This document shows, in pieces, positions 1 through 12,599 of a stretch of 64,000 bases of DNA (positions are counted from its first letter, which is position 1; each line of letters opens with the position of its first letter). A program made the position numbers and the translations under genes. Source of the DNA: Echinostoma caproni (lineage: Eukaryota > Platyhelminthes > Trematoda > Plagiorchiida > Echinostomatidae). The stretch is from NCBI GenBank assembly GCA_900618425.1, contig UZAN01039955.1, positions 1 through 64,000 on the forward strand, given 5' to 3'. The notes under the pieces are model-generated. The model was not told where the DNA came from and did no database searches. It was given only the letters and a program-made list of their open reading frames with translations.

Positions 1-335
1 TCGCCGCCAAAATACTCTCAGACACTCACCACCCATTACACAATGAATTTTCAAAAGCTACATCATCCACATGCTCCAGATTTAAACTTTTATTTGCACG
101 TACCTGTGCTTATCGCAATTCTGTTCTGCCATATCTAGCACGTCTACTTATAGACAAGGACACAATTTGCACAGAATCGCGCAATTGCTTGCTTTATTGA
201 GAAACACAATATCTACTGCTTTCATTGTGTTCACTATGTACGATTTTGTAAATTTGAGTCCACAAATAATTGCTGAAAATACATCCATCCGGGTGCATAA
301 AGCTACTGCTGACTTGACTTGACTTGAATGGTAAT
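1..335 (+). mobile_element. 3' end of a CR1/Jockey-like LINE, 5'-cut by the window edge
   Basis: Positions 3-200 are one open frame ending in TGA at 198-200. It reads as the C-terminus of a non-LTR reverse transcriptase, with a SDTHHPLHNEF segment followed by RFKLLFART and VLPYLARLL. This is the usual H-P-L ... R ... R ... S-x-x-P-x-L-x-R-x-L layout at the end of these proteins. The same layout occurs on the minus strand at about 45512-45628 (SHPLYSHL, KFKHIAART, SVIP-LTRFLTN). A 3' untranslated part follows and ends in an AAAGCTACTGCT stretch and a (TTGAC)n tail at 311-327. The visible part of the frame is uninterrupted, so this copy looks younger than the other LINE remains here. The rest lies left of the window. 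Confidence 0.7.
3..200 (+). CDS. LINE reverse transcriptase, C-terminal fragment (partial)
   Basis: Sixty-five codons are open from the window edge to a TGA. I see no frameshift or stop in this part. The residues match the C-terminal tail of CR1/Jockey-type ORF2 proteins, after the polymerase palm. No catalytic motif lies inside the window, so activity cannot be judged. The family call rests on the motif order shared with the minus-strand copy near 45.5 kb and on the retroposon tail downstream. Confidence 0.6.
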   Translation, partial: AAKILSDTHHPLHNEFSKATSSTCSRFKLLFARTCAYRNSVLPYLARLLIDKDTICTESRNCLLY

Positions 336-2351
336 TGTAACTCAGATTTATAATTCACTAAAACCCAAGAGTGATCCAATCTACACAGCACCTAATTGAG
401 TTAGCTACCAGGTGATTCACTAAACCAGATAAACCGCTGAGTAGAACTGTCATTTGCTCTTTCACCCGACGAAACTGTATAAAATGGCAATGGGTGATCA
501 CAACTCACAGGTCCGCCCACACACCCTCCTGATTCGTTTGTGTGTGTAATGTGTTGGGAAAGTCGTCCACTTTGTGTTGACCTTCCGTAAATTACAAGTC
601 ACAGGTTATGGTAAAATGGATTCAAATGATTACAAAAAGCGTTTGGTCTGGCTACACGCAGCACATTCCTTTAGGACAAAAGGGAACTCCATCAGGGCCA
701 TAAAACTTACAAGGATTGAATCGGGTCAACTCTTGATACATCTCAGCAGGGACAACGCTGGCAACAGGATCAGTGATGTTTGTCATTTCCGTTAAGTAGG
801 GTAGGGAATGCAGTTCCGTTTTTGGTGAAGCTCTATTTCAAATGTTCAATATATCCAAGCCGTGGATGCGCGTTGTGAGGATTTGATGCCAGAAGCTGTC
901 ACTAGGACTGGCCAGGCTTCACGACTGTCTTGTTGTCAAGTGAGGGTGTGCAAGGAGTTGAAGTTCATCCCTGATGCATGTAGAAAGAGTGCGTACCTCA
1001 TTGCGCTTGTGACTTCTGAAGGCACGCTCCTTTCTACGACGAAGTTATTTGAGGTGTGGGGAGGAAAATCGATCGGAGCGGATATAAATTGTTTCTGAGG
1101 CACGACAAACCAAAATATCCAAAGTTTACGTCACTGGTTCCTATCGATTGTAGCCCCCACAATCGACATACAAACTTCAAGTCGGTCAAACAACAATTTA
1201 AACAATAAATAAATTATCAATCCACATTTCAGAAGGTCACTTTGAAAACTGCCCATATTTTGTTCGATATACGCTGTGGTCGTGGTGCCATGCATGGGTT
1301 TGGTCGATTTTTTGGTAAGCTAAGGGTTCGTTAATTGTGTCTCACGAACGGATTCTTGCTCTCCTCAACCCATTTCCAGCAACGCAGCGCATTTTGCGTG
1401 TTTTGTGTATGTGTGTGTGTGCGCACGCGTGTGCGTGTGTGCGTACATCCATGTACGGCCTCGGTTACAGGCAACAATGGGACCGCAATTCATGTGATAA
1501 GTGGTATTCGAATTAGCCAATTCATTTTACCACAATTAACTCAGACAAATAAAGGTGCTCAGAATAGATGAAAAACCATTCGGTGACGAAGTTTAATTTC
1601 GTCGAACAAAGGAGTGTCACCATCAACAACCCGCGTGGCCTTTTGTCTTAGAACAAGTGGGCTAAACTCTACATGTTCTTCCAGATCCGTCGGATATAAT
1701 AAAGACCGAGAAACTGTGAATTACATCAGACTAGACGAGAACAAAAGAGTCAGGTTAAATACTTGTGTCTGAGTGGGGAGAAAGAGTCTTAGNTCTTAGG
1801 GGTGTGCGTGTGTGTGGAGTTGATTGATAGCGGAGGAGGAGAAACGATCACTGTTGTGCGTTTCGTGAGGTCGTTGGTTTTCGTTGCCCTTGTTACTCAT
1901 TGATCCACCAATCTGCTTCGAAAACATGCGCAAACACGTGAGCCTCTCAGGAGGGTGAACAGAGGGAGCCACGTGCAAATTAGTTCATCGTGTATTCATA
2001 AAGATTCGAAGTGAACAAGTAATTCTGTTGCTACCGTTTGCAACAACACAACACGAAGTTTCACAACACTAAGTGAATGACATTTCGGGGCTGCTGGTGT
2101 CACGTGGCCTGGAACAAACTCAGTGAGTACCATTCATCACATAAAACAAGTATACTCTGTGGCAAAATTTTACTTCGATCAATACGGCGATCAATTTTGT
2201 CAGTATGTATAAGAGATGAGTTCCGATCATACCAGTCCCAGAAAACATCAAATTGTAACTATTTGATAAAAATAAAACAGCGACAAGTAATACAACACAC
2301 GGAACGAAACAAGACTATGTTCCTTCAATTGATTTAGTCCCACTGTCAAGG
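336..2351. other. Non-coding stretch, no gene recognised
   Basis: Only short, low-complexity frames occur, none with a recognisable domain. A GT/GC-rich microsatellite lies at about 1400-1443 and a GTGTGCG run at about 1801-1816. A single N at 1793 is flanked on both sides by TCTTAG, which suggests an assembly join. Confidence 0.6.
1400..1443. repeat. GT/GC-rich microsatellite
   Basis: An imperfect (GT)n tract is interrupted by GCGCAC and ACGCGTGT blocks. It produces a spurious Val/Cys/Arg-rich reading frame. Confidence 0.85.
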
Positions 2352-2440
2352 TGGTACCTGTGGACAGTTTAGTCTAGGAATAAGGGTTTCGGCGACCCAG
2401 ACTAAAGGTTAGCACTTCGAGTCCTGCCTGGTACGCTTTC
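2352..2440 (+). mobile_element. Degenerate tRNA-like SINE head
   Basis: An A-box-like block (TAGTCTAGGAATAAGG, 2370-2385) is followed 28 bases later by a B-box-like block (CACTTCGAGTCCTG, 2413-2426). The copy at 6434-6489 has the same order and shares AAGGGTTT and the exact 11-mer TTCGAGTCCTG, so both belong to one SINE family. The arms do not fold into a cloverleaf with a paired T stem, so it is not a functional tRNA. Confidence 0.5.
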
Positions 2441-2507
2441 TCATCTAAAAACTAGTTTCGACATAAATATAAGTTGAAATTATTGAAAATCGGTTTCCGT
2501 AGCTCGG

Positions 2508-2660
2508 ATGAACTAAATTCCATTTTACCTGTTCGCCGAGCTTAGCAATTTGTTTGCAAACGTTTCATCACCAGCTGAGGTAACAGCATCAGTGTTTCAC
2601 GAGCACTTTTGCAAACACAATGCCAAGCTCAGCGAACAGGCGAAATGGAATTGGTTGAAA
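2508..2660. repeat. Inverted repeat (foldback), arms about 50 bp
   Basis: The left arm (about 2511-2561) contains TTCCATTTTACCTGTTCGCC and TTTGTTTGCAAA. The right arm (about 2607-2658) is its near reverse complement (TTTGCAAACACAATGCCAAG, AGCGAACAGGCGAAATGGAA). The differences are mostly transitions. The spacer is about 45 bases. This looks like a foldback element or two head-to-head repeat fragments. A 114-codon frame starting at 2550 overlaps it and has no recognisable domain. Confidence 0.65.
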
Positions 2661-2899
2661 CTTTGGGATACACGAAAAATGTTCTCACACAACAAGATCA
2701 ATATAAACCCTGAGAGCTGTGATTCTGTATGGGCTCAAAAAAGGGATAGTGTTTCTTACAACGACTTCCTTTCGTCATTAGACTGGACCCTATTAAAAGG
2801 ACCGGTATTTTCGAATCATAGTCAAACAATACTCCAAGCATTGTTCAGTAATCAGATATGCCCCAAGAACAACATCGAAACTCGTTTCCTGTAGGATTA

Positions 2900-5800
2900 G
2901 CCATGTTCTATAGTGAGTTGCAATTGATTATATCATAGCCATTTATAATGATGCACAATATGATAATCAATAGCACACTTGCTTTGATACAATGATTTGC
3001 AAACTCGGGTGGAGATTTTAAAAAAGCATCCCCACGTCATTTAGAACGTGAGAATGATACTGGCTTGCTTTTTTATGACAAGCACTCTGTTTATTGACAG
3101 CCATTGTGATCGAGCTCCTGGTAGAATGTGATGTAGTTACAAGCACATTATAAGATAGGCTACTTGTTAGCGTACACGCTGAATGTAGCTTATGTGGACA
3201 ATGACTACAGGATCGAAGAAGTGGTATTAGGTTGATCCGTTTGATCTTTCACCCTGATCAATTCGCATACTGGTGACAACTGGACGATTCGGATTGTGAC
3301 GTGCATTCCAAGTTAAATAATGCACTCACCGGGACGCAGTGAAAGTCACTGACAGCTAAAAATAAGCTAAATCGTTTCGGATATGGAGTTTTCTCAGTCT
3401 GATACTTTGTTAATATCAATGGAAGTATGTGTGGGCGGGTACTCTTCTCCTTTACCGTCCGAGAAACGACCAATGTACCTATTTCTTCCGGACTGAAATA
3501 AGTTCCGAATAACGTTCAGGTTTATGACAAACTATTTGTCATGTGAAGCCAATATGTCACACATCAGAAAAAAGCCTCACACAGACTGCACAGCTTTTTC
3601 ATTCTCGTTATGAACCATCATCAGGTGGGCAGTACTCGTGTCAATTGATTTAATATGCACTTAGTTAAAAGCATGTGAAATCGAGGTTACCGGGTTCGGT
3701 GAATTCACACAGGCTAAGAGCACGTTAGAGTAACTGATATAGTCATGCGTTCAATATGTTGGGCTTGAACGAGTAATTTATCTATGACTAACGACCTGAA
3801 GGCTCACAGTTCGGGTCTCGACAGGGAGGATTAGCTCGCAATTTTTGATGAATCCCGATAAGAATGACGCATATATCTGCACTGCCTGTTGAATATCACA
3901 GAAATTCACTGCGAATCGACATTGATCCATCGAGCTCGTGTGCATATTCTGTCCTATAGTTTCATTGCACCATTTGGCGTGGTGAGCCGCAGAACGAGGG
4001 GAGTAAAAGCCATAGTTATTACTAGCCACCAATCCGTCAAGGACATCGACAATTAAAGCCATGGTCCTTGGACTAATTAACCACACAAGTTCGGCAATTG
4101 TATGACTGTAGTCACCGGTCTTCATCGCGTTATTCAAACGAAAAAATGTAAAGTGCGTATCGTCGTGAATCTGTTGATACAGTTGTACAGTAACTCTTCA
4201 GACAGAAGATTGATAGTTGCTCTGTGTCTGTGTTAACAAAGTCTGGTAATGAATCTACTAGCCGACTTTCATGCTAGTGACATCTGTAACACTGATAGCG
4301 ATAAGATCCCCAGTTAACCTGTTTCTCTATCCAGTCACTGGAAAATCGTACTTTTCTGAGAGCATCACAGCGTACACAAAGAAGTGGTCCAAACAAAATC
4401 TCAGAGTCAGCTTCGAGCTTCACGCGAATTTGTCTTCACAGTCCGATTTCATGTTTGTTCTAAAGGAGCACCGTTAGCCCCCAAAAAAGTCAACGCATAA
4501 ATGTGAGATATTGCGAGAGTAAATTTGCTGGGAGTTGTTAACCCTGCATACGTAGGTCTGATGGCTTATACAAATCCAGACCATCCAACTAACTCTTGTG
4601 AAGTCCTCTGAAAGTGTTAAAGATCAGTTCGTTTTGGACACCGTTTTCAGGAGCCAATGTAGTTCAGAGGACGGAAATATTTACAATTATTCCACTAAGT
4701 GGAAAAGCACAGACACGTTGACCATAGTATTAAGAATGAATTTTTATAGCTTAAAGTGTGCATTGCGAAAAATCAACTCATCTATCCAATCCAGGTCATA
4801 AAAGCGGCGAATCCTCAATTTTATGAGTTGAACACAACTCACTTTCAAATATTCTGTCTCTGTCACACACATACATGTCCTCTGCTCGTCACGTGGTTCG
4901 TTCATTTTCAATAGAACGTAATCTCAAATTCTAACTTATTCAACTGGTTCACAGTATAAAACTACAGACTTCTCTGTCCACTATGGTTCACTCAGTTTCG
5001 TGAAGGTAATAGACAACACATGCTTTGATAGACATTCATGGTTGTATCAACCAGTCGACCGACACCCTCGGGCGAGTATTCATCCTTGTTTCTGCCTGTC
5101 GTACACCGCAGGCACACTGTAAAGTCAATTTCAGAAAGGTTTCCAGACTATGGTAAATGAATGCCCCCACAAACAGTAGATTGTAGAACAACGAGCGAGC
5201 TAACTTCAGCATGCCTGGTGCTGGGTTACTCTGTCACTGGTTGAATTCTGTGGTAGATACGAACTGGTGGTGGTGGTGGTTTGGTGCAAATTCATATGAA
5301 TGATTGACAAGTTTCATGATACAAACGACTAATCTTCATGATGTGTGCGCGTATGTGCGTGCGTGTATGTGGACATGCGGGAGAGCAAGTGAGCACGTGC
5401 TCACCACTCACACGTCCATGCTTGTGTGCGTATCGTTAACAGCGATCGAAATCCCCCGGGTATCTGTTGTATGAATGCAACGTCGGACAAGTCACCTTGT
5501 GGTAGTCGTCGTCGTCGTCGTGTAACAGTTAAATTGCCGATAAACAATCATTGGTAAGTTGACCAAACGCTCCTCCGTGATACTTGGAGCCAATCATCTC
5601 ATAAGAAATGACTAGGGTCACATCGCAATCAATTTAGTTTTAGCTTTATGTTTACTTAGGAGAATTCCGGATTGCTTTATTGCCCATCGAGGCTGAAAGC
5701 ACCTTTTCTGTATGAACCATTATCAAATACTCTCTGTTTAACAAACAGGTATTACTTCTCTAGCATACATGGAAGGAGTGAAACACACCCAAGGCAATAA

Positions 5801-6150
5801 ATAGTGTCTGTTGTCAGGGCAATTCGAATGGGTTAACTGAAACACAGTGTCTTAAATAGATTCATTCTAACGACTGATGTTGCTACCACTACTACTACTA
5901 CTACGACCACGATGAAGACCACGGCGACGACTAGTAGAAGTGGTTGTTCGGAGTTTGAAAACGTGCATAGAGTATTTGAAAAACGGTTTCCGTTCCGATA
6001 TTGTTGTGGTACTAATGCTTACATGATACTGCTCGGTTTCTCTGGCCGAAATAAGGAAACAACTCACAGTTTGTGATTCCGAAGCTCGTGGGTGTTTTTC
6101 AAAATGGCTGCTTTAGTATCACTCCGTAACCAACTTAATCAAGGAACTCA
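2900..6150. other. Non-coding stretch, no gene recognised
   Basis: No frame here has a domain I recognise. The region holds a short (GGT)n run at about 5265-5280, a GT-rich patch at about 5340-5420, and an (ACT)n run at about 5886-5904. A 119-codon minus-strand frame at 3778-4137 has no recognisable motif. Confidence 0.55.
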
Positions 6151-6156
6151 ACTATG

Positions 6157-6395
6157 TAGACGGTGAATGTTTGGATTAGCCCATTCGGTTTTTCACAGGC
6201 ACCAGGCACTGTTGATGATTTTTGCTGTGGGTTTCACTCTTTGGGAGACCACTATTTATATCGCATTTAAATACATTCAACTGGTGGGGAATTAACGATC
6301 TCCCAAAGAGTGAAACCCATAGCAAAGATCATCAACAGTGCTTGGTGCCTGTAAAAAACCGAATGGGCTAATCCAAACATTCGCCATCTCAATTA
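6157..6395. repeat. Long inverted repeat, arms about 90 bp, spacer about 45 bp
   Basis: The left arm (about 6157-6251) and right arm (about 6297-6392) are reverse complements with only a few mismatches. Both hold the segments TTGGATTAGCCCATTCGGTT and GGGTTTCACTCTTTGGGAGA. The spacer is AT-rich and unrelated. The structure fits a foldback or MITE-like element or a recent palindromic duplication. No transposase is present. Confidence 0.8.
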
Positions 6396-6427
6396 AGTGA
6401 GCCTGTCGCACAAGCTGATGACCGTCG

Positions 6428-6500
6428 ACCGGATAGCTCAGGGGTAAGGGTTTGAAGTCCCAACCTGAAGATTCGCGCTTCGAGTCCTGACGGGGACACA
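6428..6500 (+). mobile_element. tRNA-like SINE head
   Basis: It has a good A-box (TAGCTCAGGGGTAAGG, 6434-6449) and a B-box (GCTTCGAGTCCTG, 6477-6489) at tRNA-like spacing. It directly follows the inverted repeat ending near 6392. The T and acceptor stems do not pair, so it is a retroposon promoter rather than a working tRNA. It belongs to the same family as the copy at 2352-2440. Confidence 0.55.
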
Positions 6501-6871
6501 AAACGTAAGCACTGATGACGAGTCCAAAACAGAAGAAAACAGTTGTCCAATGCTCTTTGGCGGTTATCACAAACATTTCCATAGCATTGAAATTAACTAT
6601 GGTCTATCAGACCAGCGAGCATCATAGTGATCGCGTGGTTGTGATCCACTAATACAATCGCACAATTGTACCACCCTGTCGTTTCATTGTGTGTTCTCCG
6701 TTCCGTAAACCGTTTTCACTGTGAAATATGTAATTGTACTGTAATTGGTTAAGAAACGATGCATCGAAAACATGCTCATTTGCAACATTATCCTCTATTG
6801 TAACCAACGACCATATTTTAAGATTTCCGAAAGGTCATTTACTAACGCTGATCAATCATTATAATCCTTTC

Positions 6872-7399
6872 AGCTGGGTAAGAGACATTCCAGTTAAGTG
6901 TGAAGGTAGTGAGGGTGGATACCCTCGGATTAAGCAGAGCCGAATGCTGCCAGGTGCGTCCCCGGGGTGTGGATAGGGGGATACCTTCACCGAAGAAGGT
7001 GAGCTGTGAATAAATTGCGGCATACCGCAATAAATAAGTAGTCGCGAACAAACAGCGGTGGCACTACCAGGGTGTGGTGGGTTTCAGGGTGGTCACTTGG
7101 CTCCTGTTTAAAAGCCGCATAAGCCTAATGAAGGTGTCGTGACAAAGGTCTATGTGACTGGCCTTTTAAAATTAAGGTCATTGACCTCCTCACTTCCGAG
7201 GTGAGGGATTACTTCCTGCTACCTTGCAGTTCGCACTTGGTTGTGCAAAGGCTAGAGGTGCGTCCTCAAAATAAAAACACTCCCAGTGACTGTGGAGAAG
7301 TCTGTCGTACCAAAATTGCAAGGAACTTCATGATCATGATCATGTATGGAATCGGCTTACCGTTTCCAAGGAGCCAGCCACATTAAAGTAAGTAAGTAG
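6872..7399 (+). mobile_element. Retroposon-like repeat ending in an AAGT tail
   Basis: A GC-richer block of about 520 bases ends in a short (AAGT)n tail (ACATTAAAGTAAGTAAGTAG, 7380-7399). Such simple-sequence tails are typical of non-LTR retrotransposon 3' ends. The block has stop codons in every frame, so it would be 5' or 3' untranslated sequence of the element. From general familiarity with fluke repeats I suspect a dispersed family, but only a self-alignment of the genome would prove it. A degenerate A/B-box pair follows at about 7451-7490. Confidence 0.5.
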
Positions 7400-8404
7400 T
7401 GATGATGACCATTGCTACCCACAGAAATAATTTGGATACAGGATGGTCCAGATTAGCTCAAGAGTGATGCAACCATTTCCAACTGATTCGAGTCACACTC
7501 AGCATCGACCAACATTAGTGTATTGAAAATTACCGGCGCAGAGTGAGCGGTTAGAACAGTTGAATTACGACCACAATGCCTCAATCAACCAAGTAAATGC
7601 GAAACACATCCGCTGGGTGTTACCAACAAATAAATGTGTTTTATATAGAAGGGACGCGTTTACCATAAAGACTTAGGTCTAATAATTGAAATGAATCATT
7701 ATCACGTGTCGCAAGAAACTCTAATACTCGTATTTTTTTGTCATCAAAATCTTACACGTGATCCACTGCCGAAATTCACACTGGTGAGCTACGAAAATGA
7801 GCTCACATATGTAGTTATGAGTCCTTTGGGAAAAGATCAAAATTGAATAACCAATGTGAATACATGAAAAGATAATTCCTCCTCGCATTGACCCCCAATT
7901 TCGCATTTCCTGCCGATTTCGGAAACCTAAATCAGACGATCATATCGTTTGAACGAAGGATATTATTCACGCATCTGCCTGGAAAACATTTTGAATACCG
8001 AAACAAATATGAATTTTAAGCTTGGTCGTACTAGTTATCACGGTTGTTTCACCAACTAATAATACACGCCATTTGATTCACTTTTTATTCTCCGGACTCA
8101 ACCGAAACGGAGGCCCCCATGCATTATTCAGTTCTGCTGCCTAAGTTGGCCTGTTGGACGTATGGCTGAAGCGGTATCGATCCCTCCCCTTCGTTTCACC
8201 TCCTCCCCAATATCTCTGATGTAATGCATTCATTTTCTTCTGTATGATCCATATTTTTCTATCGTATATTTAACGTAACATGCCTATTTATTGTTTCTCC
8301 TTGCCTGCACTCAATCCAAGAGAAGTGCACCACGCATAGTAACTTGCTGTATTTGTAAAATCTTTTAGTGGAACTCGTACGATATTCAAATGTTTGTGAT
8401 GCCC

Positions 8405-8451
8405 AACAAAGAGCACTGGACAGCTGTGTCGTCCGGTTTGAGACTCGTCCA
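8405..8451 (-). mobile_element. SINE 3'-half fragment
   Basis: The segment AGCACTGGACAGCTGTGTCG followed by TCCGGTTTGAGACTCGTC matches the inner part of the minus-strand SINE at 12041-12190 (AGCACTGGACAGCTGTTTCG then ACCTGGTTCGGTCTCATC). The tRNA-like head is missing. Confidence 0.5.
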
Positions 8452-10461
8452 TACTTTGTAAAGAAAATAAACTTCATTCGTCTGCGAGATCTTCTCTGTT
8501 TTCGAGCACATTGGCAAGTCTTTTTCTTAATTAGTCTTCCAGTTTGTAGAAATATTGTTCAGGCATACCATTTTCTATTATCCCTAATGTATTACCCTTC
8601 ACAATATCTTTATCGCTTACTTTTGATAATGTTTTGTTCAGAAACGTCGAAAGGAAGTTGCCAGCAATCATAGCAAAGTATAATACGATTCTACATGGGG
8701 AGTCATGAAATGAAATCTCTCTTCATTTATTTTATTGAGTAAACAAATGTACATTCAACTTTCAGGAAGGCGGCCACTTGGGGAAATATGGAAATGGGTA
8801 TGACGGGTGGCAGCGTTGGTGGGGGGTTAATTCAGGACTTCCAAGTTGACCACTAACTCGTTTAACTTGATTACAGCAAAAATTATTGAAGCATGGATGT
8901 CCTTGTTACCTGCAATTTCTACTTTGAGTAAGAGATTTATGGTTAGTTACGAACTGTAACATATGCTTATGCAACCGGCAGATGGAGCCTAATATGAATG
9001 ATTAGGCTGTCAGTTGTATCATTAGTTCCGTGTGTGTTTCACCTGTGACAACACAATATTGAATGCGAACCCAATTAACCAAATGAGATTGAACTGATCA
9101 AATTTCACGCTTAAAAACAACAAACCCTGCAACAATAGCTATTGTTCTGTCTTCGGAATTCTTCTGGTTTCAAGTTCTGGAAGTGGTTTTGTTGTAAGTG
9201 GCACAATTCCACTTTGATCAGTTTCACGTTACTTGGTCAAGTAATGCACCCAACTAATTAGAGAGAGCCATTCACAAGAAAGCACCGGATAAATTCAGAG
9301 ATATCGTTGTGAACTGCTCATGGCATGTCAAATACAAGCAACTATTTAATAAAATCAGCGTAATGAGAATTTGATAATGCAAACAACAATCTCATTATTC
9401 TTTCATTTGTCGCTTTTCGATCCCGAGTTATTATAATGAACAAAAAGCCAGACCATTTCTTAGAACATCTGCAACAACTTGGGGCTAATTGAATACGGAT
9501 TACAAATGTGCTTCAAGATCCTCAACTTACATACTCTTGCCTACTCCATTTTCAACCAGGAATATATCCACCAGCTAACTGGATCTAAAGGTAGCTATCA
9601 AACTGGATGGCATCCTCAGTTCGAACTGCGCTCAGGATGGTACCATTAATGTGAAAATAGCCTTCTAACACACTAATATAATCGGGTCCCATCACTTTTT
9701 TCTACTTTAACTCGCACGAGGCACCTCTCATCGGATATTCAATTATGCAGTGCACAGGTAAGATAAAAATTCGGTATACTACCTAGAATAGATAACATGA
9801 AATGCAGGTGTCATAAGAGTAGTTGTTCAAAATTACTACCAGCCACAAACACATGAATCCCGAAATTATGTTTCATAGATATTATTTCACATGTAATAAA
9901 TGTACAGCCATATCCCATATCTGAGGATTGCAATCTTTAAAGTCCGTACAGTTGATGTACGATTTGCTGATAGCTCTGAATAGGCATTTGGCACACGGAA
10001 TCAGTTTGACCCATTCAATTGCATAATCTCTAACATCCACCTTTGTTGTTTGACCAGAGTACACCATAAGCGGCTGATGCCAGTGAAGCTACGCTCTAAG
10101 CACACAAACCGAAGAATGGGCAGTTCCTTCATCTTTCACCAATTCACTTCCAAGTGAAAATGAACGTCTCTTTTATTCGCCTTCCTTTGGTATCAATCTT
10201 TCAGTCTATTCTTAACGTGTTTGCTTAGTCGAACGTTCGAACAAGTTTACTGACCATAGACTTGCAGTGGTATTTTGAATGGACTACAAATAACTGCAAC
10301 CGAATCAAACAAATTCACGGGGACAATGAATTCCGATTGATGAAATTAAAATGGTTCATCATGTCTCACCGGTCACTAATATTTCTCCCTCGTCCTCACA
10401 AGCCAAATTGACGAAATCAACTCGCTTTGGTTTGCTCGTATCGGCTTACTCAAGTCGATCT

Positions 10462-10462
10462 G

Positions 10463-10503
<41 letters not shown>
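10462..10503. repeat. (ATC)n trinucleotide microsatellite
   Basis: About fourteen perfect ATC/CAT units occur. They give artificial poly-His and poly-Ile frames on the plus strand. Confidence 0.95.
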
Positions 10504-10826
10504 TTGTGGGCAAAAACAATGTCCATTGCGAGGATTAGAGCACATCCCGCCTAAGCTAATCCATCTACCCGGTCACACCAATACCTGCCAATGCTGCGTA
10601 CCTGAATCTATAGTGAGATTCTTCATCTTCCCACGCCGCCTAAGTCACTGTCGTCATGGTCCAATCACCGATTGTTTCGTTGATCGGTCTCCACTCTGTG
10701 TTGAGGGATGTGGGTGGATAAAGTTTTTACCGACATCTGTTCATCAAACGGGTTCGGTTTTCCCTGGGATATCTGATGACGAGCATAATCTGCGGTTTCA
10801 AAAACAACACAAGCACATGTTTACCN

Positions 10827-10876
<50 letters not shown>
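10827..10876. repeat. (AC)n dinucleotide microsatellite
   Basis: About 25 AC units occur directly after an unresolved base at 10826. Confidence 0.95.
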
Positions 10877-10878
<2 letters not shown>

Positions 10879-12040
10879 CAGGCATGATGAAAATCCAAAT
10901 GAGACATTTTGCTTCTTTTGAACAAAAATTGTCCCCTGACTGTTTGATTGATCAAGATGGCTACACACTAAGCGCATGTCAGCACCGATGTGTAGTATTC
11001 ACCGATGCACACGGGAACAGATGTTTTACAAGGCAACTAAGGGTATTGCTGCGCAACAATGACAGCAGGACACTATACAACAGTGAGCATCGATTGACAG
11101 TGTGGATATTTTAAGAATGGTTAACTCAGTCAGAATCACTGTACTAAAACCACTGATTTGGTTGGTTGAATACATGAGCAGAGAAGTTAGGCCAACATTA
11201 CCGAACCTGCTAATTATGACGGCAATTATGGTTGATCTATAATCACTTTTTTGTGATGACGATTACGGAAAAGAATGGACAAGTAGTTTCATTCAGACAA
11301 AAGCAATACAATCTCTAGAATTCCGCAACATAAAGCGATGAAAAATCTCATTAGCAACATCTTACGACACCAACCAATTTCCACCGTTGAACGATTCACA
11401 AAATTGATGTATTTGCGTGCAATCACCGTACAATTGTTCATAATGGCTCATCTTGCAAGATCGTGGATGTCATCCAATTAGGCTGGACTGATATGGACAA
11501 AAGATACAAGATTAGTCGTTACCATACATTTTGGGTTAATAATAGACCAAATTGGGATTTTGAAGAGATCGATCATGTTTCCTTCAATGAAGAAAAGTAA
11601 TAATAGCTTAAAAGGATGGGATGCTTGTAAATACTACTGCTGTAATATCAAAAATAGAAGGAACTTTTTATCAAAGAAGAAAGACCGCAAGTCGGTTGTG
11701 CTTTGCGGAGCCTTCTCATTTGACAGTAAACTGAGTTAGTAATACCTGATTACATACACTATTCCTTTGTGTATATTTGTAAGTTAGAACACGTAGTGTT
11801 GCCGCTACTGGCCAGATTTCAAGATGATATCATATCCCGACACGATAATGCCGCTCTTCATCACTCAAGCACCACAAAATGTTGTTGGTTGTTGCATGGT
11901 ATTAATATCTAACAGTGAGTGGTTAGTCTAGAAGCCATATCCATAAACTCAAACGAAAACACCTTGCACTTCATGGGCACAAACACCCCATTCAAAGAAT
12001 TATTTCTTACTTTCAAAGGCTAAAGTCGTGTATATGGCAA

Positions 12041-12190
12041 ATGAAGCGTGAAATGAAAAGCTAGGAAGCACTGGACAGCTGTTTCGACCTGGTTCGGTCT
12101 CATCAGCAGTGCGAATCCATCGACCCAACTGGGGATCGAACCCTGGACCTCATTTATCGTTTATTAACTGCCTTCTCAAGAGACTGAATG
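12041..12190 (-). mobile_element. tRNA-derived SINE, minus strand
   Basis: On the minus strand there is a B-box (GGTTCGATCCC, plus 12132-12142). It is followed by a core with GTCGATGGATTCGCACTGCT and GATGAGACCGAACCAGGTCG, then AACAGCTGTCCAGTGCTTCC and AGCTTTTCATTTCACGCTTC. The copy at 29205-29371 has the same core in plus orientation. An A-box-like block (TCTTGAGAAGG) lies upstream near plus 12175-12185. The element is Pol III-type and non-coding. Confidence 0.7.
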
Positions 12191-12599
12191 AACGTGAACT
12201 GAAGAACAATCCCAGATCTTGTAATGAGTATTGAGTAAACATTCACCGACCAGCTCAAACAGAATGACCGAGGCACATGTTTGAAATTTGCGACTTTAGA
12301 AACCGAGTTGACTGGTTTCCTCGTTTGAGCACTTTCTTCTCCAGCTACAGAATGAAGCATACAGTTTCGTCCTAAATTTTGGAGCATCATATCGCATTTG
12401 GCCGTATTGATCAGATATAAATGATTCGGGGACAGAAATACGGCTCACACTGTATTATCGTAAGTTGAAGGACAGAAATTCCGTCAATGGTTCTTTACTG
12501 GTGACTGAGCAACGAATTATACTCTATAAACGGCATGTCAATCGGTTTCGGTTATCGGTAACACTGACGCGTACATCGATCAGTCTGTTAGTGTCAGCG

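Larger units (their letters stand above)
7510..12040. other. Non-coding stretch with microsatellites and a SINE scrap
   Basis: No gene is supported. The region holds a SINE fragment at about 8405-8451, an (ATC)n microsatellite and an (AC)n microsatellite. The longest frames (for example 10427-10921) are translations of those simple repeats. Confidence 0.55.

Noticed and set aside
6428..6500. Functional tRNA gene
   Set aside because: A- and B-boxes are present but the T and acceptor stems do not pair; it is a SINE head.
10351..11114. Open frames with long His, Ile or Thr-His runs
   Set aside because: They are translations of the (ATC)n and (AC)n microsatellites and have no domain outside them.
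11863..11870. NKX2-1 binding sites (CACTCAAG and similar) as autoregulatory elements
   Set aside because: CAAG-core sites are too short and frequent in 64 kb to be evidence.
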